Shown here one piece after another: positions 53,812 to 63,691 of a DNA stretch of 64,000 bases (its first letter is position 1; each line of letters opens with the position of its first letter). Both the position numbers and the translations under genes were made by a program. Below the pieces are notes generated by a model. It saw only the letters and a program-made list of their open reading frames with translations. It made no database searches and was not told where the DNA came from. The stretch spans positions 1,674,001 through 1,738,000 of the forward strand of contig NZ_AP023356.1 of assembly GCF_018324205.1 (NCBI RefSeq). The letters run 5' to 3'. Source of the stretch: Actinoplanes ianthinogenes. Lineage in GTDB: Bacteria; Actinomycetota; Actinomycetes; Mycobacteriales; Micromonosporaceae.

Positions 53812-56800
53812 GAGTTCAACGCGCGGTTCAACTGGCCCGGATCGATCCGGGCCAGTGCCGTGTTCGGGTCCAGGCTGAACCCGGCGGCGTACGCCTCGGC
53901 GAACGCCTCCTCCCCCAGCACCGCCCGGTTGCGCCGGGTCAGCTCGGCCACCTGCAGGTCGGTCGGGTCGTGCGCACCCCGCAGCCGGGCGCCCGCGCCG
54001 AGCAGCTGCGCCGCCTCCCGATGCCGGCCGAGCAGGTCGGCCAGCCCGGCCGCGCCGATCGCGACCAGCGACAGGATCGGCATGTCGCGGGTCGCCTGCG
54101 CCGCCGCGTACGCCCGCACCAGCGCCCGCTCGGCCCGCCCCGCGTCACCGCGCCGCAACGCCAGCGCCGCGCGCACCCCCTCGATGATCGCGGTGCCGTG
54201 ATCACCGTTCATGAACTCCAGCGCGTCGATCCGCAGCCCGTCCTCGGCCTTGCCGAGCAGTTCCTCGGCCTCGTTCAGATCGCCCAGCGCGACCAGCATC
54301 CCGGCCTCCAGCGCGTCGATGAGCAGCATCATCTCCGGCGTCGCCGAGCGGCCGGCGCGGTCCCGGGCGCTGCGCAGCGCGGCCCGCGCCTCGTCCGGCT
54401 CGCCGCGGCGCAGGTGCAGGTCGGACCGGCGCAGGTCGATGAAGACCTCGTCGCCCAGGTCCAGCGACCCGAACTCGGCGGCCAGCTCCTTCGCCCTGGT
54501 CAGGTCGGCGAGCGCGCCGTCCAGGTCACCCTCGTACTGCCGGAGCAGGGCACGCAGCGGCAGCACGGTGGCCTGGCCCCAGCGGTCGCCGGCCTGCCGG
54601 AACCCGGAGAGCGCGTCGGTCACGTCGCTGCGCACCTGCGGGATGTCGCCGGCGTTCTCCGCGACCTGGGCCCGGAACAGCTGGGCCAGCGCGGTCACCC
54701 AGCGGTCCGGCCCGGCGACCAGCTCGTCCATCCGGACCCGGGCCTCGTCGGTCCGCTCCGCCATGTAGAGCACCACGGCCGCCAGCGCGCCGATCAGCCC
54801 GGGCAGCCGCGGGTGGGCGAGCAACCGGTCGGCCAGCTCGTGCAGCCGCTGCCGCCGCTGGTCGGCGGACTCCAGGGCCATCATGGCCTCCGAGCTGACC
54901 CGGTTCAGCGTCACCACCGCCTCGGCGCAGTCGAGCGTCAACCGGTCCCGCTCGCCGGGCACGCTCAGCGCCTCGTGCAGCCAGAACGCGGCGTCGGCGT
55001 GCCGGCCGAACATCTGCCAGTACCAGACCAGGCTCATCGCCAGGCGCAGCGCCCGATCGGCCTCGCGCTGGTCGCACAGGTGGCGGAGGGCGGCGAGGGC
55101 GTTGTCGTACTCGGCGCGCAGCACCTTGAGCGAGGCCAGCTGCTCGGCGGTGCGCAGCAGCGGGTCGTGCTCGGCGACCAGGGCGGCCAGGTGGCGCGCG
55201 GCCAGGTCCCGGACGGCGGTGAGCGTGCCCTGCTCGGCCAGGCGGTCGATGCCGAACTCGCGCAGCGTCTCCAGCATCCGGTACCGCCCGTCCGCCGCCC
55301 GGTGCAGCAGCGACTTGTCGACCAGGGCGGCCAGCAGCTCGGGGATCTCCGGCGTGTCCGGGCACACCGCGCTCGCCGAACCGACGGTCACCCCGCCGGG
55401 CAGCACCGACACCCGGTCGGCCAGGGCCCGCTCGTCGTCGGCGAGCAGATCCCAGCTCCACGCGATCACCGCACGCAGCGTCCGGTGCCGCGGCAGCGCC
55501 GTGCGGCTGCCCGTGGTGAGCAGCCGGAACCGGTCGTCCAGCCCGTTCGCCAACTCGGTCAGCCCGAGCGTGCGCAGCCGGGCGGCGGCCAGCTCCAGCG
55601 CCAGCGGCAACCCGTCGAGGCGGCGCACGATCTGCACCACCGGCGTCACGGTCGTCGCGTCCACCGCGAACCCGGGCAGCACCGCCGCGGCACGCTCGGC
55701 GAACAGCCGGACCGCCGCCGACCCGCGCGCCTCGTCCAGCTCGTCGCCCTCCGGCACCGCGAGCGGCCCGAGCGGCACCAGCGCCTCCCCGTCCACCGCG
55801 AGCGGCTCCCGGCTGGTGGCCAGGATCCGCAGCCCCGGGCACCGCACCAGCAACGCCGTGACCAGGTGCGCCACCGCGTCGATCAGATGCTCGCAGTTGT
55901 CCACCACGAACAGGCACTCACGCCCGGCGAACTGGTCGACCAGCACGTCGACCTCGCCCCGCCCCTCGAACCGGATCCCGGAATTCTCGAAGATCGCCGC
56001 CGCCCGCAACCCGGTCGCGGTCAGCACGGCAGCCGGCAACTCGGCCGGCGCGGTCACCGACGCCAGGTCGATCAGCCAGACCCCGTCCCGGTACTCCCCC
56101 CGACGCCGCCGCGCCGCCTGCGTCGCCAGCCGCGTCTTGCCGGCCCCGCCGGGCCCGAGCACGGTGATCAGCCGCCCGCCGCCGAGCAGATCGTCGACCC
56201 TCTCCAGGTCGGCCTCCCGGCCGATGAAGCTGGTCAGTGGTTCCGGCAGGTTGCTTCCCGCAAGGAGGTGCTCGTCATTTTTCGGTACGTCCTGGTCCGC
56301 CCCGCCCAGCGCATCGGACGTCCGCGTCCCGGACTCGCGCGAGTCCCCGCCCGTCCAGTGCCCTCGGTCCCGCGCCGCCGCGGACTCCAGACCGCTGAAC
56401 CCGCTCCCGTCACGGCCCGCCGCCGGCCCCGGACTTCCATCACGGCCCGCCGCAAACTCCGGACCGCCTTTCTCGCGGCCCGGCGCAGACTCAGGTCCGC
56501 CGCTGCCAGGGCTCGCCGCGGACCCTGGTCCGCCGCTGTAATCGTCTGCCGCAGACCCTGCTCCACCCCTGTAATCGTCTGCCGCGGACCCTGCTCCACC
56601 TCTGTGACCGCCTGCCGCAGACCCTGCTCCACCCCTGTAATCGCCTGCCGCAGACCCCGCGCCGCCCCTGTAATCGCCTGCCGCAGACCCCGCGCCGCCC
56701 CTGTAATCGCCTGCCGCAGACCCCGCGCCGCCCCTGTAATCGCCTGCCGCGGACGCTGAGCCGCCTCCGTAATGGCCTGTCGCGGACCCTGAGCCGCTTC

Positions 56801-57641
56801 CGCCACGGTTCGACGCCCGCTCACGGCCCGCCGTCGGCCCCGGGCCGCCGGGCCGCTGCTCCCGGGCGCGGCCCGTTGTCGGCTCCGAACCGCGGAGCAG
56901 CCGCAAGTGCCGCTCCCGCAACGCCGCCCCCGGATCGGCCCCGAGGCGCTCCGCCACGTCCTCGCGCACCCGCTCGTACAGATCGAGGGCCTCCGCCTGC
57001 CGCCCCTGCGCGGCCAGCGCGTCCATCAGCAGCCCCACCACCCGCTCGTCCAGCGGATGCTCCTCGTGCAGCCGGCTCAGCCGCGCCTCGGCCACCTCGG
57101 GCCGGCCCAGCCGCAGATCGGTCTCGGCGGTGTCGGCCAGCGCCGCCGCCACCGCCCGCCGCAGCCGCACCCCGACCGCCTCCGCCACCGTGCCCACCTC
57201 GGCCGCCACCGCCCCGCGGCGCACCAGCGTGGTCGCCTGACCGAGCAGCTCGGCCGCGCCCGGCGCGTCACCGTCCCGCAGCCGCTGCCGCCCAGCGGCC
57301 GCCAGCCTCTCGAACCGGATCACGTCCACGTCGTCGCCGCTCACCGCGAGCCGGTAACCGCCCTCGTCCTGGGTGACCGCCTCGGCGTCGCCGAGCACCC
57401 GCCGCAGTCGCGACACCAGCGACTGCAACGCGTTGGCCGGATCAGCGGGCCGCTCCTGCGGCCACAACGCGTCGACCAGCGTCCCCGCCCCGACCGGCCG
57501 CCCGGCGGCCAGCGCCAGCCGGGCGAGCAACCCGCGCAGCCGGGCACCGGGCACCGCCAGATCGGCACCCTCACGCCGGACCCGCAACGTCCCGAACAGC
57601 TCGACCCGCAACCGGCCGGCACGCTCCCCGTGCTCGCTCAC
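53808..57641 (-). CDS. SARP/AfsR-type regulator with NB-ARC ATPase and TPR-like domains
   Basis: 1277 residues from the GTG at 57641. Order: OmpR-like wHTH (~10-100: VELFGTLRVRREGADL, LVDALWP), BTAD (~100-245), a Gly/Ser/Ala/Asp linker of 11-residue repeats (~270-375), NB-ARC ATPase with Walker A VLGPGGAGKTRLA (Lys502) and FVVDNCEHL, then a helical TPR-like C-terminus. ATP-gated activator of antibiotic or exporter genes by family. Its TAG stop shares CTAG with the drrB stop. Confidence 0.85.
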   Translation of the reverse strand: MSEHGERAGRLRVELFGTLRVRREGADLAVPGARLRGLLARLALAAGRPVGAGTLVDALWPQERPADPANALQSLVSRLRRVLGDAEAVTQDEGGYRLAVSGDDVDVIRFERLAAAGRQRLRDGDAPGAAELLGQATTLVRRGAVAAEVGTVAEAVGVRLRRAVAAALADTAETDLRLGRPEVAEARLSRLHEEHPLDERVVGLLMDALAAQGRQAEALDLYERVREDVAERLGADPGAALRERHLRLLRGSEPTTGRAREQRPGGPGPTAGRERASNRGGSGSGSATGHYGGGSASAAGDYRGGAGSAAGDYRGGAGSAAGDYRGGAGSAAGDYRGGAGSAAGGHRGGAGSAADDYRGGAGSAADDYSGGPGSAASPGSGGPESAPGREKGGPEFAAGRDGSPGPAAGRDGSGFSGLESAAARDRGHWTGGDSRESGTRTSDALGGADQDVPKNDEHLLAGSNLPEPLTSFIGREADLERVDDLLGGGRLITVLGPGGAGKTRLATQAARRRRGEYRDGVWLIDLASVTAPAELPAAVLTATGLRAAAIFENSGIRFEGRGEVDVLVDQFAGRECLFVVDNCEHLIDAVAHLVTALLVRCPGLRILATSREPLAVDGEALVPLGPLAVPEGDELDEARGSAAVRLFAERAAAVLPGFAVDATTVTPVVQIVRRLDGLPLALELAAARLRTLGLTELANGLDDRFRLLTTGSRTALPRHRTLRAVIAWSWDLLADDERALADRVSVLPGGVTVGSASAVCPDTPEIPELLAALVDKSLLHRAADGRYRMLETLREFGIDRLAEQGTLTAVRDLAARHLAALVAEHDPLLRTAEQLASLKVLRAEYDNALAALRHLCDQREADRALRLAMSLVWYWQMFGRHADAAFWLHEALSVPGERDRLTLDCAEAVVTLNRVSSEAMMALESADQRRQRLHELADRLLAHPRLPGLIGALAAVVLYMAERTDEARVRMDELVAGPDRWVTALAQLFRAQVAENAGDIPQVRSDVTDALSGFRQAGDRWGQATVLPLRALLRQYEGDLDGALADLTRAKELAAEFGSLDLGDEVFIDLRRSDLHLRRGEPDEARAALRSARDRAGRSATPEMMLLIDALEAGMLVALGDLNEAEELLGKAEDGLRIDALEFMNGDHGTAIIEGVRAALALRRGDAGRAERALVRAYAAAQATRDMPILSLVAIGAAGLADLLGRHREAAQLLGAGARLRGAHDPTDLQVAELTRRNRAVLGEEAFAEAYAAGFSLDPNTALARIDPGQLNRALNS
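56521..56830 (-). repeat. 33-bp coding repeats in the SARP gene
   Basis: About eight units of 33 bp encode AGSAADDYRGG / AGSAAGDYRGG-type 11-mers in the linker between BTAD and the ATPase. In frame, so length can change without breaking the protein. Confidence 0.8.
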
Positions 57642-57827
57642 ACCGCGATCCTCTCGCGCCCCGCCGACCCACACCAAACCGGTACCGGGGCATGGCTGAG
57701 CTCATCCACAGACAGGAGTCGGTGTGCTCCGTTCGTACCCAGCTGACGTGCCCGGCGCCCGTCCGGGCTCGCGGCGGAGCAGGCTCGCCGCACCAGCCCA
57801 CAGAACAACCGGTCACGGCCTCGGCCT

Positions 57828-58205
57828 GCGCCCCAAGCCACGCAGGCACCTGGTCACCACCCCACGCAGCCCCCTGATCGCGGTCTGCACCCCAAGCCAC
57901 GCAGCCACTGGTCACCGCCCCAGCCGCCACCCACGGCCCCCGCCAGTCACGACCGCACCCCAAGCCACGCAGCCACTGGTCACCGCCCCAGCCGCCACCC
58001 ACGGCCCCGCCAATCACGACCGCACCCCAAGCCACGCAGCCACTGGTCACCGCCCCAGCCGCCACCCACGGCCCCGCCAATCACGGCCGCACCCCAAGCC
58101 ACGCACCCGCTGGTCACCGCCCCAGCCGCCACCCACGGCCCCGCCAATCACGGCCGCACCCCAAGCCACGCACCCGCTGGTCACCGCCCCAGCCGCCACC
58201 CACGG
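57828..58205. repeat. Tandem minisatellite, 67-bp period, about 5 copies
   Basis: CACCCCAAGCCACGC recurs at 57888, 57956, 58023, 58090 and 58157 (spacings 68, 67, 67, 67), with a degenerate copy before. The half-unit GCCACCCACGGCCCCGCC / AATCA resembles GCCACCCATCGCCCGGC / AATCA in the 27.9-kb array. It is not a multiple of three, so not coding. Confidence 0.85.
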
Positions 58206-58377
58206 CCGACCATGATCCGGTCAGATCCGGTCAGATCCGGTCCGCACCCGCCTCCGGTCCGCAATCCATTCGCCGACCTAAGTCCGACTTTTCCGGTACA
58301 TCCGCAACCTCCGGGTCGCGCTTCCGGCTGGCCCGATGTCGTAACCGGGTACTGGACGCGGCCATGGAACCCAGCCC
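58206..58377. other. Spacer between two arrays
   Basis: Begins with three short GGTCAGATCC repeats (58217-58242), otherwise unremarkable. No gene or RNA supported. Confidence 0.35.
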
Positions 58378-58771
58378 ACAAACTCGGCTGGCCCTCATAG
58401 CCCTAACCGGACACAAGAAAGGGCCACAGAGACCAGCCCGACCGACCCGGCTGGCCCCCACAGCCCTAACCAGACACAAGAAAGGGCCACAGAGACCAGC
58501 CCGACCAACCCGGCTGGCCCCCACAGCCCTAACCAGACACAAGAAAGGGCCACAGAGACCAGCCCGACCAACCCGGCTGGCCCCCACAGCCCTAACCAGA
58601 CACAAGAAAGGGCCACAGAGACCAGCCCGACCAACCCGGCTGGCCCCCACAGCCCTAACCAGACACAAGAAAGGGCCACAGAGACCAGCCCGACCAACCC
58701 GGCTGGCCCCCACAGCCCTAACCAGACACGAGATGGGGCCGTAGGAACCAGCCCGACAAGCCCGGCTGGCG
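58378..58771. repeat. Tandem minisatellite, exact 63-bp period
   Basis: ACACAAGAAAGGGCCACAG starts at 58411, 58474, 58537, 58600 and 58663, and a variant at 58726: period exactly 63 with almost no divergence. Each unit holds CCAGCC-10 nt-GGCTGG, a potential hairpin. Both strands are open (21-codon repeats), but no ribosome site supports either frame. It lies 3' of the minus-strand methyltransferase gene. Confidence 0.88.
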
Positions 58772-58828
58772 GTGACTGTCGTAAGCGGGGACGGGGCCCC
58801 GAGGGCGGCCGGCAGTGCGGGGCCGGGG

Positions 58829-59563
58829 TCAGGCGGTCATCCAGCGGCGGGAGTACAGGGTGATGGCGACCGAGGTGGCCAGGTTCAGGCTGGAGACGTC
58901 GGGACGCATCGGGATGCGAACCCGGACGTCGGCGCGCTCCAGCAGCGCCGGCGAGAGCCCGTCGCGCTCGGTGCCGAAGGCGAGGACGGCCCGGTCGGGG
59001 ATGGCGGCCGGGGAGATCTCGACACCGTCCGGGTCCAGGGCGACCAGCGGGCGGCCGGTCAGGGCGGCGACGTCGGTGCGGGCGACCGGGAGGGCGTAGT
59101 GCAGGCCGGCCGAGCCACGGATCGCCGCCGGGTCCCACGGGTCGCTGACGCCGTCGGTGAGCACGGCGGCCGCGCCGGCGGCTGCGGCCACGCGGATCAC
59201 GGCGCCGACGTTGCCCAGGTTGCGGGGGTCTTCGAGGAAGACGATCGGGTCCGGCAAGGAGGCGCGCAGCACGGCGGCGACGTCGACGGACGGGCGTTCC
59301 GCGATGGCGATGACCTCGGTGCGGACCGGGTTCTTCGAGAGCTGCCGGAACGCGTCCCGGGGCACCGGGCGGGCCAGCTCGCGGAACCGGCCGAGCAGGT
59401 CGGGCGCCAGGTCGGCGGCGAGCCGTTCGAGCTGCTCCGGGTCGACGGCGGCGACGTGCCGGACGGTGGCGCCGAACCGGAGGGCGTGCTTGAGGGCGTG
59501 GAATCCTTCGAGCACCGCCAGGTCACGGTCGGCGCGAGCCCGGGCGAACTCGGCGAGGGTCAT
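58829..59563 (-). CDS. TrmH/SpoU-family RNA 2'-O-ribose methyltransferase
   Basis: 244 residues. N-terminal RNA-binding substrate domain, then the SPOUT knot: motif 1 LEDPRNLGNVGAVIRVA, motif 2 FGTERDGLSPALL, motif 3 IPMRPDVSSLNLATSVAI. Methylates rRNA or tRNA ribose; the target cannot be told. Monocistronic. Confidence 0.85.
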   Translation of the reverse strand: MTLAEFARARADRDLAVLEGFHALKHALRFGATVRHVAAVDPEQLERLAADLAPDLLGRFRELARPVPRDAFRQLSKNPVRTEVIAIAERPSVDVAAVLRASLPDPIVFLEDPRNLGNVGAVIRVAAAAGAAAVLTDGVSDPWDPAAIRGSAGLHYALPVARTDVAALTGRPLVALDPDGVEISPAAIPDRAVLAFGTERDGLSPALLERADVRVRIPMRPDVSSLNLATSVAITLYSRRWMTA

Positions 59564-59592
59564 CGCGGATGATTATGACGAGCGCGCCCAGA

Positions 59593-59622
59593 GCGTACGC
59601 AAATAGGGGTTTGATTTTCATC
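59593..59622 (+). repeat. Dispersed motif copy 5
   Basis: GCGTACGC, AAATAGGGG, TTTGATTTTCATC in the divergent promoter gap between methyltransferase and phospholipase genes. Confidence 0.55.
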
Positions 59623-59656
59623 TGCGGGCCACCTTGGCTGCATAACGTGCGCGGCC

Positions 59657-61642
59657 GTGGCCAGCGTGGATCGTCGTAAATTCTTGCAGATGCTGGGTGT
59701 GCCGGCCGTTGCCGCCGCCATGCCCGCGGGGCTGGAGAAAGCCCTCGCCATTCCGGCGAACAACCGCACCGGGTCGATCGAGGACGTCGAGCACGTCATC
59801 TTCCTGATGCAGGAGAACCGTTCCTTCGACCATTATTTCGGTACGTTGCGCGGGGTCCGCGGGTTCGCCGACCCGCACCCGGCGAAACGGCCGGACGGCC
59901 GGACCGTCTGGCATCAGGAGCAGCTGCTCCCCTTCCGGCCGGAGGTCAAGGACCTGGGCGGCGCCTTCCTGCCGGACCCGCCGCACGGCTGGAACGACGG
60001 GCACGCCGCCTGGAACGCCGGACGGTTCGACCAGTGGGTGCCCCACAAGGGCGTGCAGACCATGACCCATCACACCCGTGCCGACCTGCCCTTTCATTTC
60101 GCGCTGGCGGACGCTTTCACGGTCTGCGACAGCTACTACTGCTCGCTGCTCGGGCCGACCGATCCGAACCGGTATCACATGTGGACCGGCTGGGTCGGCA
60201 ACGACGGCAAGGGTGGTGGCCCGGTGATCACCAACGCCGAGGCCGGGTACGACTGGACGACCTACCCGGAGCGCCTGGAGGCGGCCGGCGTCTCGTGGAA
60301 GGTCTACCAGGACGTCGGGCTGGGCCTCACCGCCGCCGGATACTGGGGCTGGACCTCGGACCCGTTCATCGGCAATTACGGCGACAATTCGCTGCTCTAT
60401 TTCCACCAGTACCAGAACGCGGCGCCGGGAACTCCGTTCGCCGACAGGGCGAAGTCCGGCACCGAGGTGAACAAACTCGGCCGCAGTCCCGACCAGTTGC
60501 TCACCGATTTCCGAAGGGACGTGGAGAACGGGACGCTGCCCCAGGTCACCTGGCTGGTCGCGCCGGAGGCGTACACCGAGCACCCGAACTGGGAGCCGCA
60601 CTACGGCGCCTGGTACGTCTCGCAGGTCATCGACATCCTCGCGGCCAACCCGGCGATCTGGTCGAAGATGGCGCTGTTCATCACCTACGACGAGGAGGGT
60701 GGCTTCTTCGACCACGTGGTCCCGCCGACCCCTGACCCGGCGCGCTCGACGGTGTCCACGGTCAACGAGATCTACCCGGGCGGCGACGGGCACCCGGCCG
60801 GCCCGTACGGGTTCGGCATCCGCGTCCCGATGATCGTCGTCTCGCCGTGGACCCGGGGCGGCTGGGTGAACTCGCAGACCTTCGACCACACCTCGCTGAT
60901 CCGCTTCCTGGAGCGCCGCTTCGGCGTCACCGAGCCGAACATCACCCCGTGGCGGCGTGCCGTGGCCGGCGACCTGACCAGCGCCTTCGACTTCCGGACG
61001 CCGAACCGCCGGCCGGTCGACCTGCCGGACACCGCCCGGTTCAAGCCGGCCGACCTCACCCGGCAGCCGGACCTGGTCCCGGTCCCGCCGGCCGACCCGA
61101 GGCTGCCGCGGCAGGAGCCCGGGGTACGCCCGGCCCGGGCGCTGCCCTACACCCTGCACGCGGACGTCACCGGTGACGTCGTCGAGCTGCGCAACACCGG
61201 CCGGGCGACGGCGGTCCTCCAGGTCCGCCCGGCCGGCGCCGACCCGCTGTCGTGCACGGTCGGGCCCGGCAGGCACCTGACCGAGACGCTCACCACCGGC
61301 GAGGTGGAGGTGCACGGGCCGAACGGCTTCTACCGCCACTTCCGGCGCGGGGCGGCGGCCGTGCGGGTCCGGGCCCGGTACGACGAGCACGCGCTCCTGC
61401 TGGAGATCCGTAACACCGGCCGGGAGCGGGCCGAGGTGACCGTCGCCGACCGCTACACCGGCCACACGTCGACGCTCACCCTGCGCCCGGGCACGGCGCG
61501 CACCTCGCAGATCAGCGTGGCGCGCACCCATGGCTGGTACGACGTCACGGTCACCTCGGGCGACACCGTCGCCCAGTACGCCGGCCACCTGGAGAACGGC
61601 CGGGACAGCATCACCGACCCCGGCATGGGTGGTGTGATCTAG
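59657..61642 (+). CDS. Tat-secreted phospholipase C (bacterial non-hemolytic type)
   Basis: 661 residues; GTG 59657, or GTG 59666 giving MDRRKFLQM. Tat signal DRRKFLQMLG. Phosphoesterase blocks QENRSFDHYFGTLRG, TYDEEGGFFDHV, RVPMIVVSPWTRGGWV and FDHTSLIRFLERRFG; two C-terminal DUF756-like domains. Cleaves phospholipid head groups outside the cell. No clear ribosome site. Confidence 0.9.
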   Translation: MASVDRRKFLQMLGVPAVAAAMPAGLEKALAIPANNRTGSIEDVEHVIFLMQENRSFDHYFGTLRGVRGFADPHPAKRPDGRTVWHQEQLLPFRPEVKDLGGAFLPDPPHGWNDGHAAWNAGRFDQWVPHKGVQTMTHHTRADLPFHFALADAFTVCDSYYCSLLGPTDPNRYHMWTGWVGNDGKGGGPVITNAEAGYDWTTYPERLEAAGVSWKVYQDVGLGLTAAGYWGWTSDPFIGNYGDNSLLYFHQYQNAAPGTPFADRAKSGTEVNKLGRSPDQLLTDFRRDVENGTLPQVTWLVAPEAYTEHPNWEPHYGAWYVSQVIDILAANPAIWSKMALFITYDEEGGFFDHVVPPTPDPARSTVSTVNEIYPGGDGHPAGPYGFGIRVPMIVVSPWTRGGWVNSQTFDHTSLIRFLERRFGVTEPNITPWRRAVAGDLTSAFDFRTPNRRPVDLPDTARFKPADLTRQPDLVPVPPADPRLPRQEPGVRPARALPYTLHADVTGDVVELRNTGRATAVLQVRPAGADPLSCTVGPGRHLTETLTTGEVEVHGPNGFYRHFRRGAAAVRVRARYDEHALLLEIRNTGRERAEVTVADRYTGHTSTLTLRPGTARTSQISVARTHGWYDVTVTSGDTVAQYAGHLENGRDSITDPGMGGVI

Positions 61643-63033
61643 AGCTGGGCCCGGATCCAGCTCATACAGGTCTTGTCCACCTGGTCGAACGGCTTGCCGA
61701 AGGCCCGCTCGGACGCCTCGTCGGCCGAGCGGCCCTGCCGGGCCAGCACGCTGACGAAGGCGATCATCTTCGGTTCGCCGAACTTGCGGGCCAGGCAGTC
61801 GACGGCCAGGTGGCCGAAGCCGTAGTAGGCGGCGGTCTTCTTCGGGTCGTCCCAGTCGAGCGAGCTCACCTCGATGCTGCGCGGCCCGCCGGACCCGGTG
61901 ACCAGTTGCCGGACGGCGGGCATCCGCGGCGACGCGGTGGCGCGCTGCGGGAACCGGCCGATGTACTCGGCGATGCCCTCGGTCAGCCACTCCTCGGAGA
62001 GGTCGAGGGTGACCTTCTTGCCGGTGTCGTTGACGTGGCCGAGCGAGACCACGTGTCCCATCTCGTGCTGGATGGTGTCGGCCAGCTCGGCGCGGCTGCC
62101 GTTCCCGCTCGTCTTCACCATGATCTCGCTCTGCACGCCGTTGATCGCGACGGTCACCCCGATGACCGCCTTGTCGCGCGCCGAGGAGCTGCTGAACCAG
62201 CGCTTCCACGACTTGTCGTCGGCCAGGAAGATCCGGTAGCGCTGCTGCGGATTGTGGAACTGCGCGGCGAACCGGTCGGCGACCGACGCGGCCTTGTCCG
62301 CCACGGCGAGCGCCTCCTTCGCCCGCTTGGCGACGGCCGGGGCGGCAGCCACGGTGACCCGCTTGCCCTCGGCGAGGACCAGGTCACCGGACTGCCACGG
62401 CATCGGCTCCCGGGAGCGGTCGTCCGGGTCGGCGACGACACTGCCGATCAGGTAGCGGTCGCCGGTGCGCTTGAAGACGAACTTCTCGCGGATCCGCGGC
62501 GCGCCCAGCGGAATGCCGTCGGCCGGCATCAGCTCCGGGCAGTTCGGCATGCTGAAGCAGAATCCGGAGTAGATGGTGTCGGTGAATTCCGGGTCGCCGT
62601 CGCGGACGTAGGGTTTGCTTCCCCGGGCGTAGCTGAACTGGCTGACGTGCAGCCCGCGCAGCATCCGGAAACGCTTACGGAAATAGGCGACGGTGTCGGC
62701 CGCGGCGGGGTCGACCGGGGCGAGCCAGCCGGCCTCGTCGCCGCGGAGCAGGGCCGCGGCCTGGTCCTGGAGCATCAGCAAGGCGGCGTCCGCCGGGTCG
62801 CCGGTGGGCTGCGTGCGCACCGCCGCCGCTTCGGTGGTGGCGGTGCCGGTGGTGGCGACCGCTGCCGGCGCCGCGCCCCCGCTCCGGCCGGCCACCACGG
62901 CGATCACGCCGGCGATCGCCACCACGGCGATCACCACGAAGACGATCCAGCGCCGGTCCGGGCCGCTTCTCTCCGGGTCCGACGGCGACGGTACGGGTTC
63001 CGGCTGCGCTGCCCTGATCCCACGCTCGGTCAT
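61639..63033 (-). CDS. Membrane-anchored gluzincin-like metallopeptidase
   Basis: 464 residues from the ATG at 63033 (GGAGG site). Cytoplasmic Pro-rich start, one TM helix (IVFVVIAVVAIAGVIAVVAG), then an extracellular domain with HExxH (QHEMGHVVSLGH) and the third-ligand segment EEWLTEGIAEYIG. Stop shares CTAG with the phospholipase stop. Confidence 0.78.
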   Translation of the reverse strand: MTERGIRAAQPEPVPSPSDPERSGPDRRWIVFVVIAVVAIAGVIAVVAGRSGGAAPAAVATTGTATTEAAAVRTQPTGDPADAALLMLQDQAAALLRGDEAGWLAPVDPAAADTVAYFRKRFRMLRGLHVSQFSYARGSKPYVRDGDPEFTDTIYSGFCFSMPNCPELMPADGIPLGAPRIREKFVFKRTGDRYLIGSVVADPDDRSREPMPWQSGDLVLAEGKRVTVAAAPAVAKRAKEALAVADKAASVADRFAAQFHNPQQRYRIFLADDKSWKRWFSSSSARDKAVIGVTVAINGVQSEIMVKTSGNGSRAELADTIQHEMGHVVSLGHVNDTGKKVTLDLSEEWLTEGIAEYIGRFPQRATASPRMPAVRQLVTGSGGPRSIEVSSLDWDDPKKTAAYYGFGHLAVDCLARKFGEPKMIAFVSVLARQGRSADEASERAFGKPFDQVDKTCMSWIRAQL

Positions 63034-63070
63034 CGATCCTCCATCGCCGCCGGCACCGACAGCCATGGAT

Positions 63071-63283
63071 CTAACCCGATGTGTACGCGATGCCGCCAGC
63101 GCCCGGCGTCCCGGAGTCGAGCCAGCGCTCCAGAAGCGACTGCGAGAGTCCGGTGTGGGCGGTCGGCGTCGGGGCGTCGATCGCCTGGCCGCGGGTGGCC
63201 GGAGGCAGCGGCACCGGGCTGACCAGCGTGGCGCTGGCGGTCCGTGGCGCCCGGGCCCTGTCAGCCCAGCTGGACCCAGGCAC
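63071..63283 (-). CDS. Possible small ORF, unknown
   Basis: 70 residues from a GTG, Pro/Ala/Thr-rich then GLSQSLLERWLDSGTPG. Lies in the 227-bp gap and overlaps the next gene by 23 bp. No ribosome site; may be a gene remnant or chance frame. Confidence 0.25.
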   Translation of the reverse strand: MPGSSWADRARAPRTASATLVSPVPLPPATRGQAIDAPTPTAHTGLSQSLLERWLDSGTPGAGGIAYTSG

Positions 63284-63584
63284 CCGGTGAGTTGCGGACC
63301 GCCTGCACCACGACCGGCGCCGCGCGGTAGGTGACGTGCCCCCGCGGGCAGGTCAGCTCATAGATCAGGTCCGCGTGGTAACGCAGCAGCATCTGCCGCA
63401 GGGTGGCCTGGTCCGGGTCGCCCGGCAACTCCCCGGCCAGCAACTCGCGCTCCAGGGCGGCGCTGCGCCGGGGCATCACCTCGTAGCCGGCCGGGGCGCG
63501 GACCGTGAGCATGGCCGGGAACCGCCGGTGGATCGCCTCGGCGACGAGGTCGCCGCAGGCCGGGCAGAGCAGCTGCTTGCGCAC
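63261..63584 (-). CDS. Small CPxC zinc-ribbon-like protein
   Basis: 107 residues from GTG 63584 (ATG 63596 would abut its own GGGAGG). CPACGD near the start and CPRGH near residue 83 could bind zinc. Between them a helical segment. Unknown function. Confidence 0.55.
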   Translation of the reverse strand: MRKQLLCPACGDLVAEAIHRRFPAMLTVRAPAGYEVMPRRSAALERELLAGELPGDPDQATLRQMLLRYHADLIYELTCPRGHVTYRAAPVVVQAVRNSPGAWVQLG

Positions 63585-63691
63585 CGTCCATCCCATCCTC
63601 CCAGCCTGCACCCCGGACCCGGATTGGGGTAGTTCCCGGCGGGGTAATCCGGAGGCGTGGTGATCTTCGACGAGTGGCGGAGGTGACGGGC

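Noticed and set aside
58231..58744. Coding repeats in the 63-bp array
   Set aside because: Both strands are open only because the period is a multiple of three; no start site supports either, so I kept it as a repeat.
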